Positions 8,944-19,178 are shown, counted from the first letter of the stretch. The stretch: DNA of 64,000 bases from Microbacterium excoecariae (GCF_011326725.1 NZ_JAANCO010000001.1:1302001-1366000); one strand, 5' to 3'. Numbers and translations are program-made. The notes: generated from the sequence alone by a model not told the origin.

Positions 8944-8962
8944 TATATTACACCGTTATATA
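8944..8962. promoter_or_regulatory. Putative MarR operator palindrome
   Basis: TATATTACACCGTTATATA is an AT-rich imperfect palindrome of the form TATATnAC-N3-GTnATATA, in strong contrast to the surrounding high GC. It lies 8-26 nt upstream of the marR start codon. Its position and symmetry fit a dimeric MarR repressor site that overlaps the promoter or transcription start. Confidence 0.6.
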
Positions 8963-9024
8963 ACTATGTGATGTATTTGCTCGCAGAAGAGGGCGACGGT
9001 CGCCCGTCGCCCTCGGCCGCCGCG

Positions 9025-9264
9025 CTAGCTGCGGCGGTACTTCGACTCGCGCCCCGCGATCGGCGAGTCCGCGGGGATCGGCTGCCCGTGCGACACGCGC
9101 CGGATGTCGCGGATCATGCCGATCGACAGGGCCATCGAGATCGCCCACCCGGCCCATGCGAGCGCGACGCGCCACGTGAACTCCTGATGGGCCGCGCCCC
9201 GGAGGAGCGACCAGCCGGTCGAGACGGCGCCGATGATTCCCGTGCCGAGCAGGTATTTGCGCAT
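9025..9264 (-). CDS. Small membrane protein, function unknown
   Basis: 79 aa with two predicted membrane helices: residues 5-22 (LLGTGIIGAVSTGWSLL) and about 30-50 (WRVALAWAGWAISMALSIGMI). A charged C-terminal tail rich in Arg and Ser follows. The ATG at 9264 is preceded by TAGCGT (9276-9271) with a 6-nt spacer, so the mRNA is probably leaderless. This promoter is back to back with that of otsA. I do not recognise a named family. Coding is supported by the promoter placement and amphipathic composition, though the protein is short. Confidence 0.65.
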   Translation of the reverse strand: MRKYLLGTGIIGAVSTGWSLLRGAAHQEFTWRVALAWAGWAISMALSIGMIRDIRRVSHGQPIPADSPIAGRESKYRRS

Positions 9265-9270
9265 GGCCCC

Positions 9271-9276
9271 ACGCTA
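9271..9276 (-). promoter_or_regulatory. -10 element TAGCGT, leaderless gene
   Basis: TAGCGT on the minus strand ends 6 nt before the ATG at 9264, the spacing expected when transcription starts at the start codon. Confidence 0.55.
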
Positions 9277-9323
9277 CCCGGTCGTGCGCGGATCCGTCAT
9301 TGCCCCGCAGGTCGTCGGATCAC

Positions 9324-9329
9324 TAGGCT
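9324..9329 (+). promoter_or_regulatory. -10 element TAGGCT for otsA-otsB
   Basis: TAGGCT (TANNNT type) lies 22 nt before the otsA ATG, with AAGGAG (9342-9347) between them, giving a short 5' UTR with a normal ribosome site. Confidence 0.5.
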
Positions 9330-9351
9330 GGCGACGACACCAAGGAGTGCC

Positions 9352-10779
9352 ATGTCTCGCGCAGATCTCGTCGTCGTCGCCAATCGCCTCCCCGTCGACC
9401 GGGTGGAGGGGCCGGACGGCGAGCCGGTCTGGCGCCGCTCGCCCGGCGGTCTCGTCACGGCCCTCGAGCAGGTGATGCAGAACCTCGACGGCGCGTGGGT
9501 CGGGTGGGGAGGGAAGGCCGACCTCGACGTCGAGCCGTTCGAGTTCGACGGCAACCTCCTGGTCCCGGTGCGCCTGAGCCCCGACGACCTGCGGGACTAC
9601 TACGAGGGCTTCTCGAACGGCACGATCTGGCCGCTCTACCACGACGTCATCGCCGCGCCGGAATTTAAGCGGTCGTGGTGGGACGCGTACGTGACCGTCA
9701 ACCGCCGGTTCGCTGCCGCGGCGGCGGAGGTGGTCGCCGAGGGCGGCTTCGTCTGGGTGCAGGACTACCAGCTGCAGCTGGTCCCGCAGATGGTGCGCGC
9801 CCTCCGCCCGGATGTAACCATCGGCTACTTCCACCACATTCCGTTCCCCGCATACGCGTTGTTCGCGCAGCTGCCCTGGCGCGCGCAGGTCCTCCAGGGG
9901 CTCCTCGGGGCCGACGTCGTCGGCTTCCAGCGCGTCGCAGACGCGGGCAACTTCCAGCGCTCGATCCGGCGCCTGTTGAACCATCCCACGAAGGGCGACA
10001 CGGTGCAGGTGCCGGACGGCGACGGGACGCGGCTCGTCATCGCGAAGCCGTACCCCATCTCGATCGACGCCGAGCAGTTCCTGGAGCTCGCGCGGCGGCC
10101 CGACATCATCGCGCGCGCCCAGGCGATTCGTGACCAGGTGGGATCCGCGAAGCTCATGCTGGGCGTCGATCGCCTCGACTACACGAAGGGGATCCGCCAC
10201 CGGCTCAAGGCCTACGGCGAGCTGCTCGCCGACGGCGACATCTCGGGACACGACGCGACGCTCGTCCAGGTCGCGAGCCCCAGCCGGCCCGGTGTCGAGG
10301 CGTACCAGGACCTGCGCGACGAGATCGAAATGACGGTCGCGCGCATCAACGGCGACTACTCCACCGTAGAGAACACGGCGATCCGGTACCTCCACCAGGG
10401 GTACCCGCGCGAGGAGATGGTGGCGCTCTACCTTGCGGCCGACGTCATGCTCGTGACGGCGCTGCGCGACGGCATGAACCTCGTCGCGAAGGAGTACGTG
10501 GCGGTGCGCGCGGACAACACGGGAGTGTTGGTGCTCAGCGAGTTCGCCGGGGCCGCCGACGAGCTGGGGAGCGCGCTGCTCGTGAATCCCCACGACATCG
10601 AGGGCATGAAGGAGACGATGATGCGCGCCCTGGAGATGCCCGTCGCGGAGCAGGCCCGGCGTATGAAGACCATGCGGCGCAAGGTGCTCGACAACGACGT
10701 CGAGAAGTGGGGGCGCACGTTCCTCGCCGACATCGACGAGCTGCGCCGCCGCCGTCATGCGGACGGAGACGGCGCGTGA
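9352..10779 (+). CDS. otsA: Trehalose-6-phosphate synthase (GT20)
   Basis: 475 aa. It joins glucose from a nucleotide sugar (UDP-glucose in most relatives, GDP-glucose in some actinobacteria) to glucose-6-phosphate, giving trehalose-6-phosphate in the cytoplasm. Visible GT20 features: LVVVANRLPVDR and the RRSPGGLVTAL loop at the N-terminus, WVQDYQLQLVP, GYFHHIPFPAY, then LGVDRLDYTKGIRHRLKAY and ALRDGMNLVAKEYVA in the C-terminal Rossmann domain. Length is normal. AAGGAG 5 nt upstream fixes the ATG. Its stop overlaps the otsB start by 4 nt, so the two steps of the OtsAB route are co-translated. Probable role: osmotic and general stress protection. Confidence 0.95.
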   Translation: MSRADLVVVANRLPVDRVEGPDGEPVWRRSPGGLVTALEQVMQNLDGAWVGWGGKADLDVEPFEFDGNLLVPVRLSPDDLRDYYEGFSNGTIWPLYHDVIAAPEFKRSWWDAYVTVNRRFAAAAAEVVAEGGFVWVQDYQLQLVPQMVRALRPDVTIGYFHHIPFPAYALFAQLPWRAQVLQGLLGADVVGFQRVADAGNFQRSIRRLLNHPTKGDTVQVPDGDGTRLVIAKPYPISIDAEQFLELARRPDIIARAQAIRDQVGSAKLMLGVDRLDYTKGIRHRLKAYGELLADGDISGHDATLVQVASPSRPGVEAYQDLRDEIEMTVARINGDYSTVENTAIRYLHQGYPREEMVALYLAADVMLVTALRDGMNLVAKEYVAVRADNTGVLVLSEFAGAADELGSALLVNPHDIEGMKETMMRALEMPVAEQARRMKTMRRKVLDNDVEKWGRTFLADIDELRRRRHADGDGA

Positions 10780-11537
10780 GCGACCTCGACGAGGCGCTCG
10801 CGCGGCTGGGAACGGCGCCGAGACTCCTCGTCGCGCTCGATTTCGACGGCACCCTTTCGCCGCTCGTGGACGAACCGATGTCGGCGCGCGCGACCCCCGA
10901 TGCCGCCCGGGCGGTCGCCGCGCTCGCGGACACCCCCGGCACGACGGTCGCGCTCGTGTCGGGCCGCACGCTCGCTGACCTGCGCGTGATCGCCGAGCAC
11001 CGCGACGACTCGCCGATCTGGCTGGTCGGCTCGCACGGCGCGGAGCGCTGGCGCCCGGGGCAGGACGAGCCCGCGCCCGGCGTGGTCGCGGGCGGATCCG
11101 CGCGCCTCGCCGAAGACGCGGAGCGCGCGATCGCCGGGATCGACGGGGCGTGGATCGAGAACAAGGCGTTCGGATTCGCCCTGCACACGCGCCTCGCGGA
11201 TCCGGCGGGCGGGGCCCGGGCGCAGGCCGCCGTCGACGATCTCATGGAGCGCGAGGCCCCGGCCTGGCGCCGGCGCACGGGGAAGCATGTCGTCGAGTTC
11301 GCCGACCGGCACGAGGGCAAGGACGTCGCGATCGCCGAGCTGCGACGCGAGACGGGCGCCTCGGCCGTCCTCTTTGCCGGCGACGACGTCACCGACGAGG
11401 ACGCGCTGCGCTCGCTCGAGGATGGCGACCTGGGGATCCGCGTGGGCGACGGCGAGACGGCCGCGCGCTACCGCGTCGCCGACACGCCGGAGCTCGCCGC
11501 CGTGCTCACGCGCCTCGCGCAGCACCGCGCATCCTGA
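10776..11537 (+). CDS. otsB: Trehalose-6-phosphate phosphatase (HAD family)
   Basis: 253 aa from the GTG that overlaps the otsA stop (GTGA). HAD motif I is LDFDGTLSPL (nucleophile D22, acid/base D24), motif II is in VALVSGRTL, and the motif III/IV region has GKHVVEF and FAGDDVTDEDALRSL. It removes the phosphate from trehalose-6-phosphate to give trehalose, and works directly after OtsA. The cap domain lies in the middle, with the usual SHGAERW segment. Translational coupling suggests a fixed ratio of the two enzymes, which limits build-up of the phosphorylated intermediate. Confidence 0.94.
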   Translation: MSDLDEALARLGTAPRLLVALDFDGTLSPLVDEPMSARATPDAARAVAALADTPGTTVALVSGRTLADLRVIAEHRDDSPIWLVGSHGAERWRPGQDEPAPGVVAGGSARLAEDAERAIAGIDGAWIENKAFGFALHTRLADPAGGARAQAAVDDLMEREAPAWRRRTGKHVVEFADRHEGKDVAIAELRRETGASAVLFAGDDVTDEDALRSLEDGDLGIRVGDGETAARYRVADTPELAAVLTRLAQHRAS

Positions 11538-11600
11538 TTGCTTCGCTCGCGTCTCCGCGGGCAGAACGGCAAGCCGTTCGGGGGTGCGCGAATCTGGGAA

Positions 11601-11606
11601 TAGACT
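11601..11606 (+). promoter_or_regulatory. -10 element TAGACT, leaderless ilvD
   Basis: TAGACT followed by a 6-nt spacer and the GTG of ilvD. No ribosome site lies between. A small hairpin (GAACGG, loop CAAG, CCGTTC at 11564-11579) sits just upstream near the expected -35 region and could be an operator. Confidence 0.55.
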
Positions 11607-11612
11607 GCGTGC

Positions 11613-13322
11613 GTGAGTGACAACGTTAGTGCGGGAATCGACATCAAGCCGCGCAGTCGCGTGGTGACCGACGGCATCGAGGCCACGACGTCGCGCGGAA
11701 TGCTGCGCGCGGTGGGCATGGGCGACGACGACTGGGAGAAGCCCCAGATCGGCATCGCGTCGAGCTGGAACGAGATCACCCCCTGCAACCTCTCCCTCGA
11801 CCGGCTCGCGCAGGGCTCGAAGGAGGGCGTGCACGCCGGCGGCGGCTACCCGCTGCAGTTCGGCACGATCTCCGTCTCCGACGGCATCTCCATGGGCCAC
11901 GAGGGCATGCACTTCTCGCTCGTGAGCCGCGAGGTCATCGCCGACAGTGTCGAGACCGTCGTCATGGGGGAGCGCCTCGACGGCACGGTGCTCCTCGCGG
12001 GCTGCGACAAGTCGCTCCCCGGAATGCTCATGGCTGCGGCGCGCCTCAACCTCGCCAGCGTCTTCCTCTACGCCGGATCCATCGCCCCGGGCTGGGTGAA
12101 GATGGACGACGGCACGGAGCGCACGATCACGATCATCGACTCGTTCGAGGCCGTCGGCGCGTGCAAGGCCGGCCAGATGAGCGAGTCCGACCTCAAGAAG
12201 ATCGAGTGCGGGTTCGCGCCGGGCGAGGGCGCCTGCGGCGGCATGTACACCGCGAACACGATGGCGTGCGTCGCCGAGGCGCTGGGCATGAGTCTGCCGG
12301 GCTCGTCGACGCCGCTGAGCGCCGATCGGCGCCGCGACATGTACGCGCACCGGTCGGGCGAGGCCGTCGTCGAGATGCTGCGCAAGGGCATCACGACCGG
12401 CGACATTCTGACGAAGAAGGCGTTCGAGAACGCCGTGACAGTCGCGATGGTCCTCGGCGGATCCACCAACGCCGTTCTCCACCTCCTCGCGATCGCGCGC
12501 GAGGCGGGCGTCGACCTGACGCTCGACGACTTCCGGCGGATCGGGGAGCGCTCGCCGCACCTCGCCGACGTGAAGCCCTTCGGCCAGTTCGTCGCGCAGG
12601 ACTTCGACCGCGCTGGCGGCATGCCGGTCGTCATGAAGGCGCTGCTCGACGCGGGCCTCCTGCACGGGGACGCGCTGACCGTCACGGGCAAGACGCTCGC
12701 GGAGAACCTCGCGGACCTCGACCCTGAGCCGCTCGACGGAACGGTCGTGCGCGAGCTCGACAACCCCATCCACGCCACCGGCGGGCTGACGATCCTCGAC
12801 GGCACGCTCGCCCCCGAGGGCGCGGTCGTGAAGACGGCCGGCTTCGACGCCGAGGTGTTCGAGGGCCCCGCGCGCGTGTTCGAGCGCGAGCGCGCCGCCA
12901 TGGACGCGCTCACGAACGGCGAGATCCAGGCCGGCGACGTCGTCGTGATCCGTTACGAGGGCCCCAAGGGCGGCCCCGGGATGCGCGAGATGCTCGCGAT
13001 CACGGCGGCCATCAAGGGCGCCGGCCTCGGCAAGGATGTACTACTGTTGACGGACGGTCGATTCTCCGGCGGCACAACCGGCCTGTGCATCGGCCACATT
13101 GCACCCGAGGCGGTGGACGCAGGTCCGATCGCATTCGTGCGCGATGGCGATCTGATCCGGGTCGATGTCGCCGCTCGCACTCTCGACCTACTCGTCGACG
13201 AGGCTGAGCTCGCCTCCCGCCGCTCTGGCTGGGAGCCGCTTCCCCCGCGCTACACCCGCGGCGTTCTCGCGAAGTACGCCAAGCTCGTTGGCTCCGCCGC
13301 CGTCGGCGCCGTCACCGGCTGA
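11613..13322 (+). CDS. ilvD: Dihydroxy-acid dehydratase
   Basis: 569 aa. It dehydrates 2,3-dihydroxyisovalerate and 2,3-dihydroxy-3-methylvalerate to the 2-keto acids of valine and isoleucine, using an Fe-S cluster. Cluster and active-site motifs are visible: [17 protein letters not shown] and the cysteine in [15 protein letters not shown]. The C-terminal swivel domain carries [21 protein letters not shown]. The GTG start directly follows a -10 element, so the mRNA is probably leaderless. It is followed by ilvB-ilvN-ilvC, so three of the shared branched-chain steps are together. Codon use in the last 290 bp (from about 13034: GTA CTA CTG TTG, and CTA again) is less biased than in the rest of the gene. 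Confidence 0.96.
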   Translation: MSDNVSAGIDIKPRSRVVTDGIEATTSRGMLRAVGMGDDDWEKPQIGIASSWNEITPCNLSLDRLAQGSKEGVHAGGGYPLQFGTISVSDGISMGHEGMHFSLVSREVIADSVETVVMGERLDGTVLLAGCDKSLPGMLMAAARLNLASVFLYAGSIAPGWVKMDDGTERTITIIDSFEAVGACKAGQMSESDLKKIECGFAPGEGACGGMYTANTMACVAEALGMSLPGSSTPLSADRRRDMYAHRSGEAVVEMLRKGITTGDILTKKAFENAVTVAMVLGGSTNAVLHLLAIAREAGVDLTLDDFRRIGERSPHLADVKPFGQFVAQDFDRAGGMPVVMKALLDAGLLHGDALTVTGKTLAENLADLDPEPLDGTVVRELDNPIHATGGLTILDGTLAPEGAVVKTAGFDAEVFEGPARVFERERAAMDALTNGEIQAGDVVVIRYEGPKGGPGMREMLAITAAIKGAGLGKDVLLLTDGRFSGGTTGLCIGHIAPEAVDAGPIAFVRDGDLIRVDVAARTLDLLVDEAELASRRSGWEPLPPRYTRGVLAKYAKLVGSAAVGAVTG

Positions 13323-13367
13323 CCCGCGTCCTCGCCCACGTCGTCCCCAACCGATCAGGGAATTACT

Positions 13368-15170
13368 ATGCCCGCAGATCCCACGACCGCCTTCCCGCGT
13401 CCCCCCGCGACCAGCTCGCACGCGCCCGTCATGACGGGCGCCGCGGCCGTCGTCCGCTCGCTCGAGCTGCTCGGCGTCGACGACGTCTTCGGCCTGCCGG
13501 GCGGCGCGATCCTTCCCGCGTACGACGCGCTCATGAGCGCCGAGTCGCTCAACCACATCCTCGTGCGCCACGAGCAGGGCGCCGGACACGCCGCGGAGGG
13601 CTACGCCTCGGCGACCGGCCGCGTCGGCGTCGCGATCGCGACGTCGGGCCCCGGCGCGACGAACCTCGTCACCGCGATCGCCGACGCGTACATGGACTCG
13701 GTGCCGCTCGTCGCGATCACGGGTCAGGTGTTCTCGACGCTGATGGGAACGGACGCGTTCCAGGAGGCGGACATCGTCGGCATCACGATGCCAATCACGA
13801 AGCACTCCTTCCTCGTCAAGGACGCCGCGGACATCCCGCGCGCGATCGCGCAGGCCTTCGAGATCGCGAGCACGGGGCGCCCCGGGCCCGTGCTGGTGGA
13901 CATCACGAAGGACGCGCAGCAGGCCGAGGTGCCCTTCGTCTGGCCGCCGAAGTTCGACCTCCCGGGCTATCGTCCGGTGACGAAGGCGCACGGCAAGCAG
14001 ATCCAGGCGGCCGCCGCGATGATCGCGGAATCGGCCAAGCCCGTCCTGTACGTGGGCGGAGGCGTGATCCGCGCCCGCGCGTCCGCGCAGCTGCGCACCT
14101 TCGCCGAGACGACCGGTGCGCCGATCGTCACGACGCTCATGGCGCGCGGGGCGTTCCCGGACTCGCACGAACAGCACCTCGGCATGCCCGGCATGCACGG
14201 CACCGTGCCCGCCGTGCTCGCGCTCCAGGAGGCCGACGTGATCGTCGCCCTCGGGGCGCGGTTCGACGACCGCGTGACGGGCAAGGCCGCGCTGTTCGCG
14301 CCGAACGCGAAGGTCGTCCACGTCGACGTCGACCCGGCCGAGATCGGAAAGATCCGCCACGCCGAGGTGCCGATCGTGGGCGACGTGAAGGACGTCCTCG
14401 TCGACCTCGACACGGCGTACCGCTCGACGACCGCCGGCGACCGCCCCGACTTCGCGGGCTGGTGGCAGTACCTGCGCGGCCTGCAGGACCAGTACCCGCT
14501 CGGCTACACGCCGCCCACGGACGGCCTGCTCGCCCCCCAGCACATCATCCAGCGCATCGGAGAGCTGACGGGCCCCGAGGGCGTCTTCGTCGCGGGCGTC
14601 GGCCAGCACCAGATGTGGTCGGCGCAGTTCATCCGCTACGAGCGGCCGAACTCGTGGATCAACTCGGGCGGCGCGGGCACGATGGGCTTCTCGGTGCCCG
14701 CGGCCATGGGCGCGAAGGTCGGCGAGCCGGACCGCCCTGTCTGGGCGATCGACGGCGACGGCTGCTTCCAGATGACGAACCAGGAGCTCGCCACCTGCGT
14801 CCTCAACAACATCCCCATCAAGGTCGCCATCATCAACAACTCGTCGCTCGGCATGGTGCGCCAGTGGCAGACGCTGTTCTACGACGGGCGCTACTCGCAC
14901 ACCGATTTGAACACGGGCCACGACACGCGCCGGATCCCCGACTTCGTGAAGCTCGCCGACGCCTACGGGTGCCTCGCGATCCGCGTGGAGAAGGAGGAGG
15001 AGATCGACGACGCGATCCGGCTCGCCCTCGAGACCAACGACCGGCCCGTCGTCATCGACTTCGTCGTTTCGAGCGACGCCATGGTGTGGCCGATGGTGCC
15101 GCAGGGTGTCAGCAACAGCTACGTCCAGTACGCCCGGGAACACTCTCCCGCATTCGGTGAGGAGATCTGA
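13368..15170 (+). CDS. ilvB: Acetolactate synthase, large (catalytic) subunit
   Basis: 600 aa ThDP enzyme that condenses pyruvate with pyruvate or 2-ketobutyrate, the first shared step toward valine, leucine and isoleucine. The Pyr domain has the catalytic glutamate E69 in [14 protein letters not shown]; a central domain runs over residues 210-340 ([12 protein letters not shown]); the PP domain carries the ThDP/Mg motif [15 protein letters not shown]...NN (residues about 460-492). AGGGA lies 7 nt before the ATG. It is followed 5 bp later by the regulatory subunit gene ilvN. A hydrophilic N-terminal tail of about 20 residues is usual in actinobacteria. Confidence 0.96.
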   Translation: MPADPTTAFPRPPATSSHAPVMTGAAAVVRSLELLGVDDVFGLPGGAILPAYDALMSAESLNHILVRHEQGAGHAAEGYASATGRVGVAIATSGPGATNLVTAIADAYMDSVPLVAITGQVFSTLMGTDAFQEADIVGITMPITKHSFLVKDAADIPRAIAQAFEIASTGRPGPVLVDITKDAQQAEVPFVWPPKFDLPGYRPVTKAHGKQIQAAAAMIAESAKPVLYVGGGVIRARASAQLRTFAETTGAPIVTTLMARGAFPDSHEQHLGMPGMHGTVPAVLALQEADVIVALGARFDDRVTGKAALFAPNAKVVHVDVDPAEIGKIRHAEVPIVGDVKDVLVDLDTAYRSTTAGDRPDFAGWWQYLRGLQDQYPLGYTPPTDGLLAPQHIIQRIGELTGPEGVFVAGVGQHQMWSAQFIRYERPNSWINSGGAGTMGFSVPAAMGAKVGEPDRPVWAIDGDGCFQMTNQELATCVLNNIPIKVAIINNSSLGMVRQWQTLFYDGRYSHTDLNTGHDTRRIPDFVKLADAYGCLAIRVEKEEEIDDAIRLALETNDRPVVIDFVVSSDAMVWPMVPQGVSNSYVQYAREHSPAFGEEI

Positions 15171-15175
15171 GCGCC

Positions 15176-15682
15176 ATGTCGAAGCACGTTCTGAGCCTCC
15201 TCGTCGAGGACACCCCGGGCCTCTTGACGCGCGTGGCGGGGCTGTTCGCCCGCCGCGGCTTCAACATCCACTCCCTCGCCGTGGGCGTGACGGAGGTGCC
15301 GGGGCTGTCCCGGATCACCGTCGTCGTCGACGTGGAGGACCTTCCGCTCGAGCAGGTCACGAAGCAGCTGAACAAGCTCATCAACGTCGTGAAGATCGTC
15401 GAGCTGGATCCGGCCGCGTCGGTGCAGCGCCAGCACATGTTGGTCAAGGTGCGCGCCGACAACTCCTCGCGCGCGAACGTCCTGGAAGTCGTGAACCTCT
15501 TCCGCGCGAACGTCGTCGACTATGCCCCCGACTCGCTCGTGATCGAGATCACCGGCGACCAGGGCAAGGTCGACGCGTTCCAGCGCGCGATCACGCCCTT
15601 CGGGATCAAGGAGATCTCGCAGTCGGGCCTGTTGGCGCTCGGCCGCGGTCCGAAGTCGATTTCCGAGCGCGTCCTGCGCTAA
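15176..15682 (+). CDS. ilvN: Acetolactate synthase, small (regulatory) subunit
   Basis: 168 aa. The N-terminal ACT domain (residues 3-78) begins KHVLSLLVEDTPGLLTRVAGLFARRGFNIHSLAVG (in two parts, separated here only by description), which binds valine for feedback control. The C-terminal ALS_ss_C domain has the SLVIEITGD and FGIKEISQSG segments. It activates IlvB and makes it valine-sensitive. It lies 5 bp after ilvB and 39 bp before ilvC, in one transcription unit. Confidence 0.95.
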   Translation: MSKHVLSLLVEDTPGLLTRVAGLFARRGFNIHSLAVGVTEVPGLSRITVVVDVEDLPLEQVTKQLNKLINVVKIVELDPAASVQRQHMLVKVRADNSSRANVLEVVNLFRANVVDYAPDSLVIEITGDQGKVDAFQRAITPFGIKEISQSGLLALGRGPKSISERVLR

Positions 15683-16747
<1,065 letters not shown>

Positions 16748-16761
16748 GCCGCGCGGGAATC

Positions 16762-16810
16762 GACCGGCCCCCGTCGGGCTCGCGCATCGCGAGGCCGACC
16801 GGGGCCGGTC
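16762..16810 (+). terminator. Terminator hairpin after ilvC
   Basis: Arms 16762-16784 and 16788-16810 pair over 23 bp with two mismatches and a 3-nt loop (CAT). No U-tract follows, as is common for high-GC actinobacterial terminators. Confidence 0.65.
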
Positions 16811-16912
16811 TGCGTGCGGTCTGCCCCGTCCCCAGGGCGAAAGGCGGGGGAGTTGTCCCCGATCGGGCCCGGCGGGGGATCGCGCCAGCCGCCGCCGCGC
16901 GAGGCTGGGCGC

Positions 16913-17374
16913 ATGAACGACAACGAGATCGAGGCCCTCAAGGATCGCCCGCTCACCCGCGACGATGACCTCGTGCGCCTCGTCGCCTCCTTGCTGGACA
17001 CGGCGACGGTCGCGCGGGTCTGGCTGCTCCTGCTCGACGCGCGGATGCGCTCGACCGGCGTGCTCATTCCCCTGGACGACCGCGCGGCAGATCCGTCAGA
17101 CGTCGCCGCCATGCCGTCCTCCGGCGCTATCACCGCGGCGGAGCTGACGGGGCAGGTCATCGCCCGCGTCGTGCGTCAGACGCCCGCCTCCTACGCCGTG
17201 GTCGCGTGGGAGCGCCCGGGCCCCGCGCGCCTCACGCTCGCGGATCGCTCGTGGATCCGGCAGATGACGCGGGCGTTCGCGGACGATCCCGAGGCGCTGC
17301 GCGCGCAGCTCGTGGTGTCGGACGAGGGCGTCGCGCTGGTGGTCGACTCGGAGGGATCCGTCCGCGCCGCGTGA
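16913..17374 (+). CDS. Hypothetical protein, 153 aa
   Basis: I do not recognise a family. The N-terminal third is charged (MNDNEIEALKDRPLTRDDDLVRLVASLLDTA), followed by a compact mixed alpha/beta region with VARVWLLLLDARMRSTGVLIPLDD and SYAVVAWERPGPARLTLADRSW. There is no signal peptide or membrane segment, so it is cytoplasmic. The ATG is preceded by GAGGCT and a 6-nt spacer, a one-base variant of the leaderless promoter pattern. It sits alone between the ilvC terminator and a terminator shared with the convergent membrane-protein gene. Confidence 0.7.
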   Translation: MNDNEIEALKDRPLTRDDDLVRLVASLLDTATVARVWLLLLDARMRSTGVLIPLDDRAADPSDVAAMPSSGAITAAELTGQVIARVVRQTPASYAVVAWERPGPARLTLADRSWIRQMTRAFADDPEALRAQLVVSDEGVALVVDSEGSVRAA

Positions 17375-17377
17375 GGA

Positions 17378-17405
17378 ATCGCCCCCGCGGCGCGGGCGGG
17401 GCGAT
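17378..17405. terminator. Bidirectional terminator between convergent genes
   Basis: ATCGCCCCC (17378-17386) pairs with GCGGGGCGAT (17396-17405) with a single bulged C. It fills the gap between the 153-aa gene and the convergent membrane-protein gene. Confidence 0.5.
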
Positions 17406-18550
17406 CAGAACCCGGGGGCCTGCACGAACGCCTCGTACGAGGCGCCCTCGGGCACGCTGTCGTACAGGTCGATCGAGAACCGCGCGCTGCCCTCGGCGGG
17501 AATGCGCTCGACGTACGTCCAGTCCAGGCCCGCGATCTCGCCGTCGGCGTCGCGAATCAACAGCTCGACCTCGACGCTCTCCGCGTCGACGTCGTCGAGG
17601 TTCGACACCGCGCCCGAGACCACGGTCCACCCGTCCTCCGTCTCTGCTTCCAGCTCGCCGACCTCGAAGCCGCCGAACTCGTCGCTCGGAATGCTGCTCA
17701 GCCCGTATCCGTCGAAGACGACGTTGAGGTCGGCGCTCTCGTCCTCCGTCGCGGCCGCGAAGTACCCCGCCGCGATCGAGGTGCCCGGCGTGAGCGTGAC
17801 GTAGTCCCACGTCGTGTCGAGGATCGTGCCGTCCTCGCCGACGGCCTCGATGGTGACGTCGACGCCGGGGAGTACGACGTCGTCGGGGTTGTCGATGAGG
17901 ACGACCACCTGCGCGCTGTCGTCGTACTGGGCGGTCCACAGGGCCTGTTCCGCGACGGTGAGGTTCTCGAGGGCCGCCTGCTCCTCGCCCTCGAGGTCGT
18001 CGACGTACTCATCGACGATGGATCCGCCGTAGGGGTCGGACGTGTAGCCGGCGTCCTCGTAGAACGCGAACCCCACGAGGATGAACGCGGTCAGGGCCGC
18101 CATGACGAGGCCGACGAGGAAGGCGACGCCGCCGACGATGATCGCGGCGATCCCCTGGCCGCGGCCGGCGGACTTCTTCGCGACGGTGACGATGCCGAGG
18201 ATGACCGCGACGATCACGAGCGGGATCCCCAGGAAGACGGCGAACGGGATCAGACACATCACGCCGCCGACGATCGCCAGGACGAGCGCCGTGATCGCGC
18301 GCCCCTTTCCGCCGCTCGGCGGCGCCGGGGCGTAGGGCGATCCGCCAGCGGGCGGGACGGGGGAGCCCGCCGCGGGGTAGCCGTAGGGGCTGCCCGCGCC
18401 GGGACCCGCCGCGGGGGCGCCCGCGCCGGGCGGCGGCGCGTAGACGGGCGGCTGCGGGGCTGCCGGCGGGGTCGGCGCGCCGGGACCGGGCTGCGCGGGC
18501 GGCTCGTTCCGGGCCGGGCCGGCGCCGTTCGGCGGGGTGATGTCGGACAT
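17405..18550 (-). CDS. DUF4190-like membrane protein with C-terminal extracellular domain
   Basis: 381 aa. The first 80 residues are a Pro/Ala/Gly-rich disordered tail (PPAQPGPGAPTPPAAPQPP and similar). Two hydrophobic stretches at about 85-115 and 130-165 flank a short basic loop (VAKKSAGRGQG), the layout of DUF4190 proteins. The rest (about 200 residues, acidic) is predicted to lie outside the membrane and resembles the DUF4352/FxLYD type of beta domain, with two similar halves (VVVLIDNPDDVVLPGVDVTI and GAVSNLDDVDAESVEVEL). AAGGAGC lies just upstream of the ATG. The function is unknown; an envelope-associated role is inferred. Confidence 0.8.
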   Translation of the reverse strand: MSDITPPNGAGPARNEPPAQPGPGAPTPPAAPQPPVYAPPPGAGAPAAGPGAGSPYGYPAAGSPVPPAGGSPYAPAPPSGGKGRAITALVLAIVGGVMCLIPFAVFLGIPLVIVAVILGIVTVAKKSAGRGQGIAAIIVGGVAFLVGLVMAALTAFILVGFAFYEDAGYTSDPYGGSIVDEYVDDLEGEEQAALENLTVAEQALWTAQYDDSAQVVVLIDNPDDVVLPGVDVTIEAVGEDGTILDTTWDYVTLTPGTSIAAGYFAAATEDESADLNVVFDGYGLSSIPSDEFGGFEVGELEAETEDGWTVVSGAVSNLDDVDAESVEVELLIRDADGEIAGLDWTYVERIPAEGSARFSIDLYDSVPEGASYEAFVQAPGF

Positions 18551-18638
18551 GTCGCTCCTTGGGGACGAAGGCCTGCGAGGCGGTCGCCCCGCGCGACGGC
18601 TGTGCGGGTGCCTCCCCCCGGCGCCAGACCGCGCCCTC

Positions 18639-18644
18639 AGGATA
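18639..18644 (-). promoter_or_regulatory. -10 element TATCCT for the DUF4190-like gene
   Basis: TATCCT on the minus strand, about 90 bp upstream of the start codon at 18550, would give a 5' UTR of about 80 nt. No other promoter-like hexamer was seen in this 152-bp gap. Confidence 0.35.
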
Positions 18645-18702
18645 TCGGCGGACGCCCCGCGGCATCAGGGGGAGAAGTCCCCATGCGGCGCGGCCGCAGC
18701 CC

Positions 18703-19092
18703 TCAGCGCGCGGGTCGCGACGTCGACCAGAGGGCGAGGGCGATCAGTGCGGGCTGGAAGAACAGCCGCGCGAAGCGGCGGTCGTCGGTGTCGAGCCCGA
18801 ATCCGTCGCGGCGATGGATCCACTGCGAGATGTTGCCGGGGAAGACGGCGGCGAAGAACACCGCGGCCACGCGCCCGACGGTCCGCCGCCGGCGGCGCGC
18901 GGTCAGCAGCGCGGCGCCGAGCGCGACCTCGGCGACGCCGGAGGCGACGACCGTCGTGTCCGGGGAGAACGGCATGATCTCCGGCACCTGCGCCTGGAAC
19001 TCCTTCCGCGCGAAGGTGAGGTGCGCGACGCCGGCGAAGGCGAGCGCGGATCCGAGGGCGAGGCGGCCGAGTGTGCGTGCGGGGCTGGTCAT
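18703..19092 (-). CDS. DoxX-family membrane protein
   Basis: 129 aa with four hydrophobic segments: ALGSALAFAGVAHLTF, TTVVASGVAEVALGAALLTA, VGRVAAVFFAAVFPGNISQ and a C-terminal FFQPALIALALWS. The AGVAHLTF and PGNISQ features match the DoxX-like group often annotated as a hypothetical membrane protein. TAGGCT (19104-19099) with a 6-nt spacer precedes the ATG, so the mRNA is probably leaderless. No operon partner. The role is not established for this subgroup. Confidence 0.78.
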   Translation of the reverse strand: MTSPARTLGRLALGSALAFAGVAHLTFARKEFQAQVPEIMPFSPDTTVVASGVAEVALGAALLTARRRRRTVGRVAAVFFAAVFPGNISQWIHRRDGFGLDTDDRRFARLFFQPALIALALWSTSRPAR

Positions 19093-19098
19093 GGCGTC

Positions 19099-19104
19099 AG
19101 CCTA
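19099..19104 (-). promoter_or_regulatory. -10 element TAGGCT, leaderless doxX-like gene
   Basis: TAGGCT on the minus strand, followed by 6 nt and the ATG at 19092. It lies about 75 bp from the oppositely directed TAGTGT promoter of the dehydrogenase. Confidence 0.55.
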
Positions 19105-19178
19105 ATTCGCGCGCGGCCGGGCGGGGGGGAGGGGCCGTGCGGATCGCGTCCGGCGGCGCCCGGAGGCGCTAGATCGAC

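Noticed and set aside
11564..11579. Small hairpin GAACGG-CAAG-CCGTTC before ilvD as a terminator or attenuator
   Set aside because: Only 6 bp and no T-tract or leader peptide rich in branched-chain codons. It is noted only as a possible operator.
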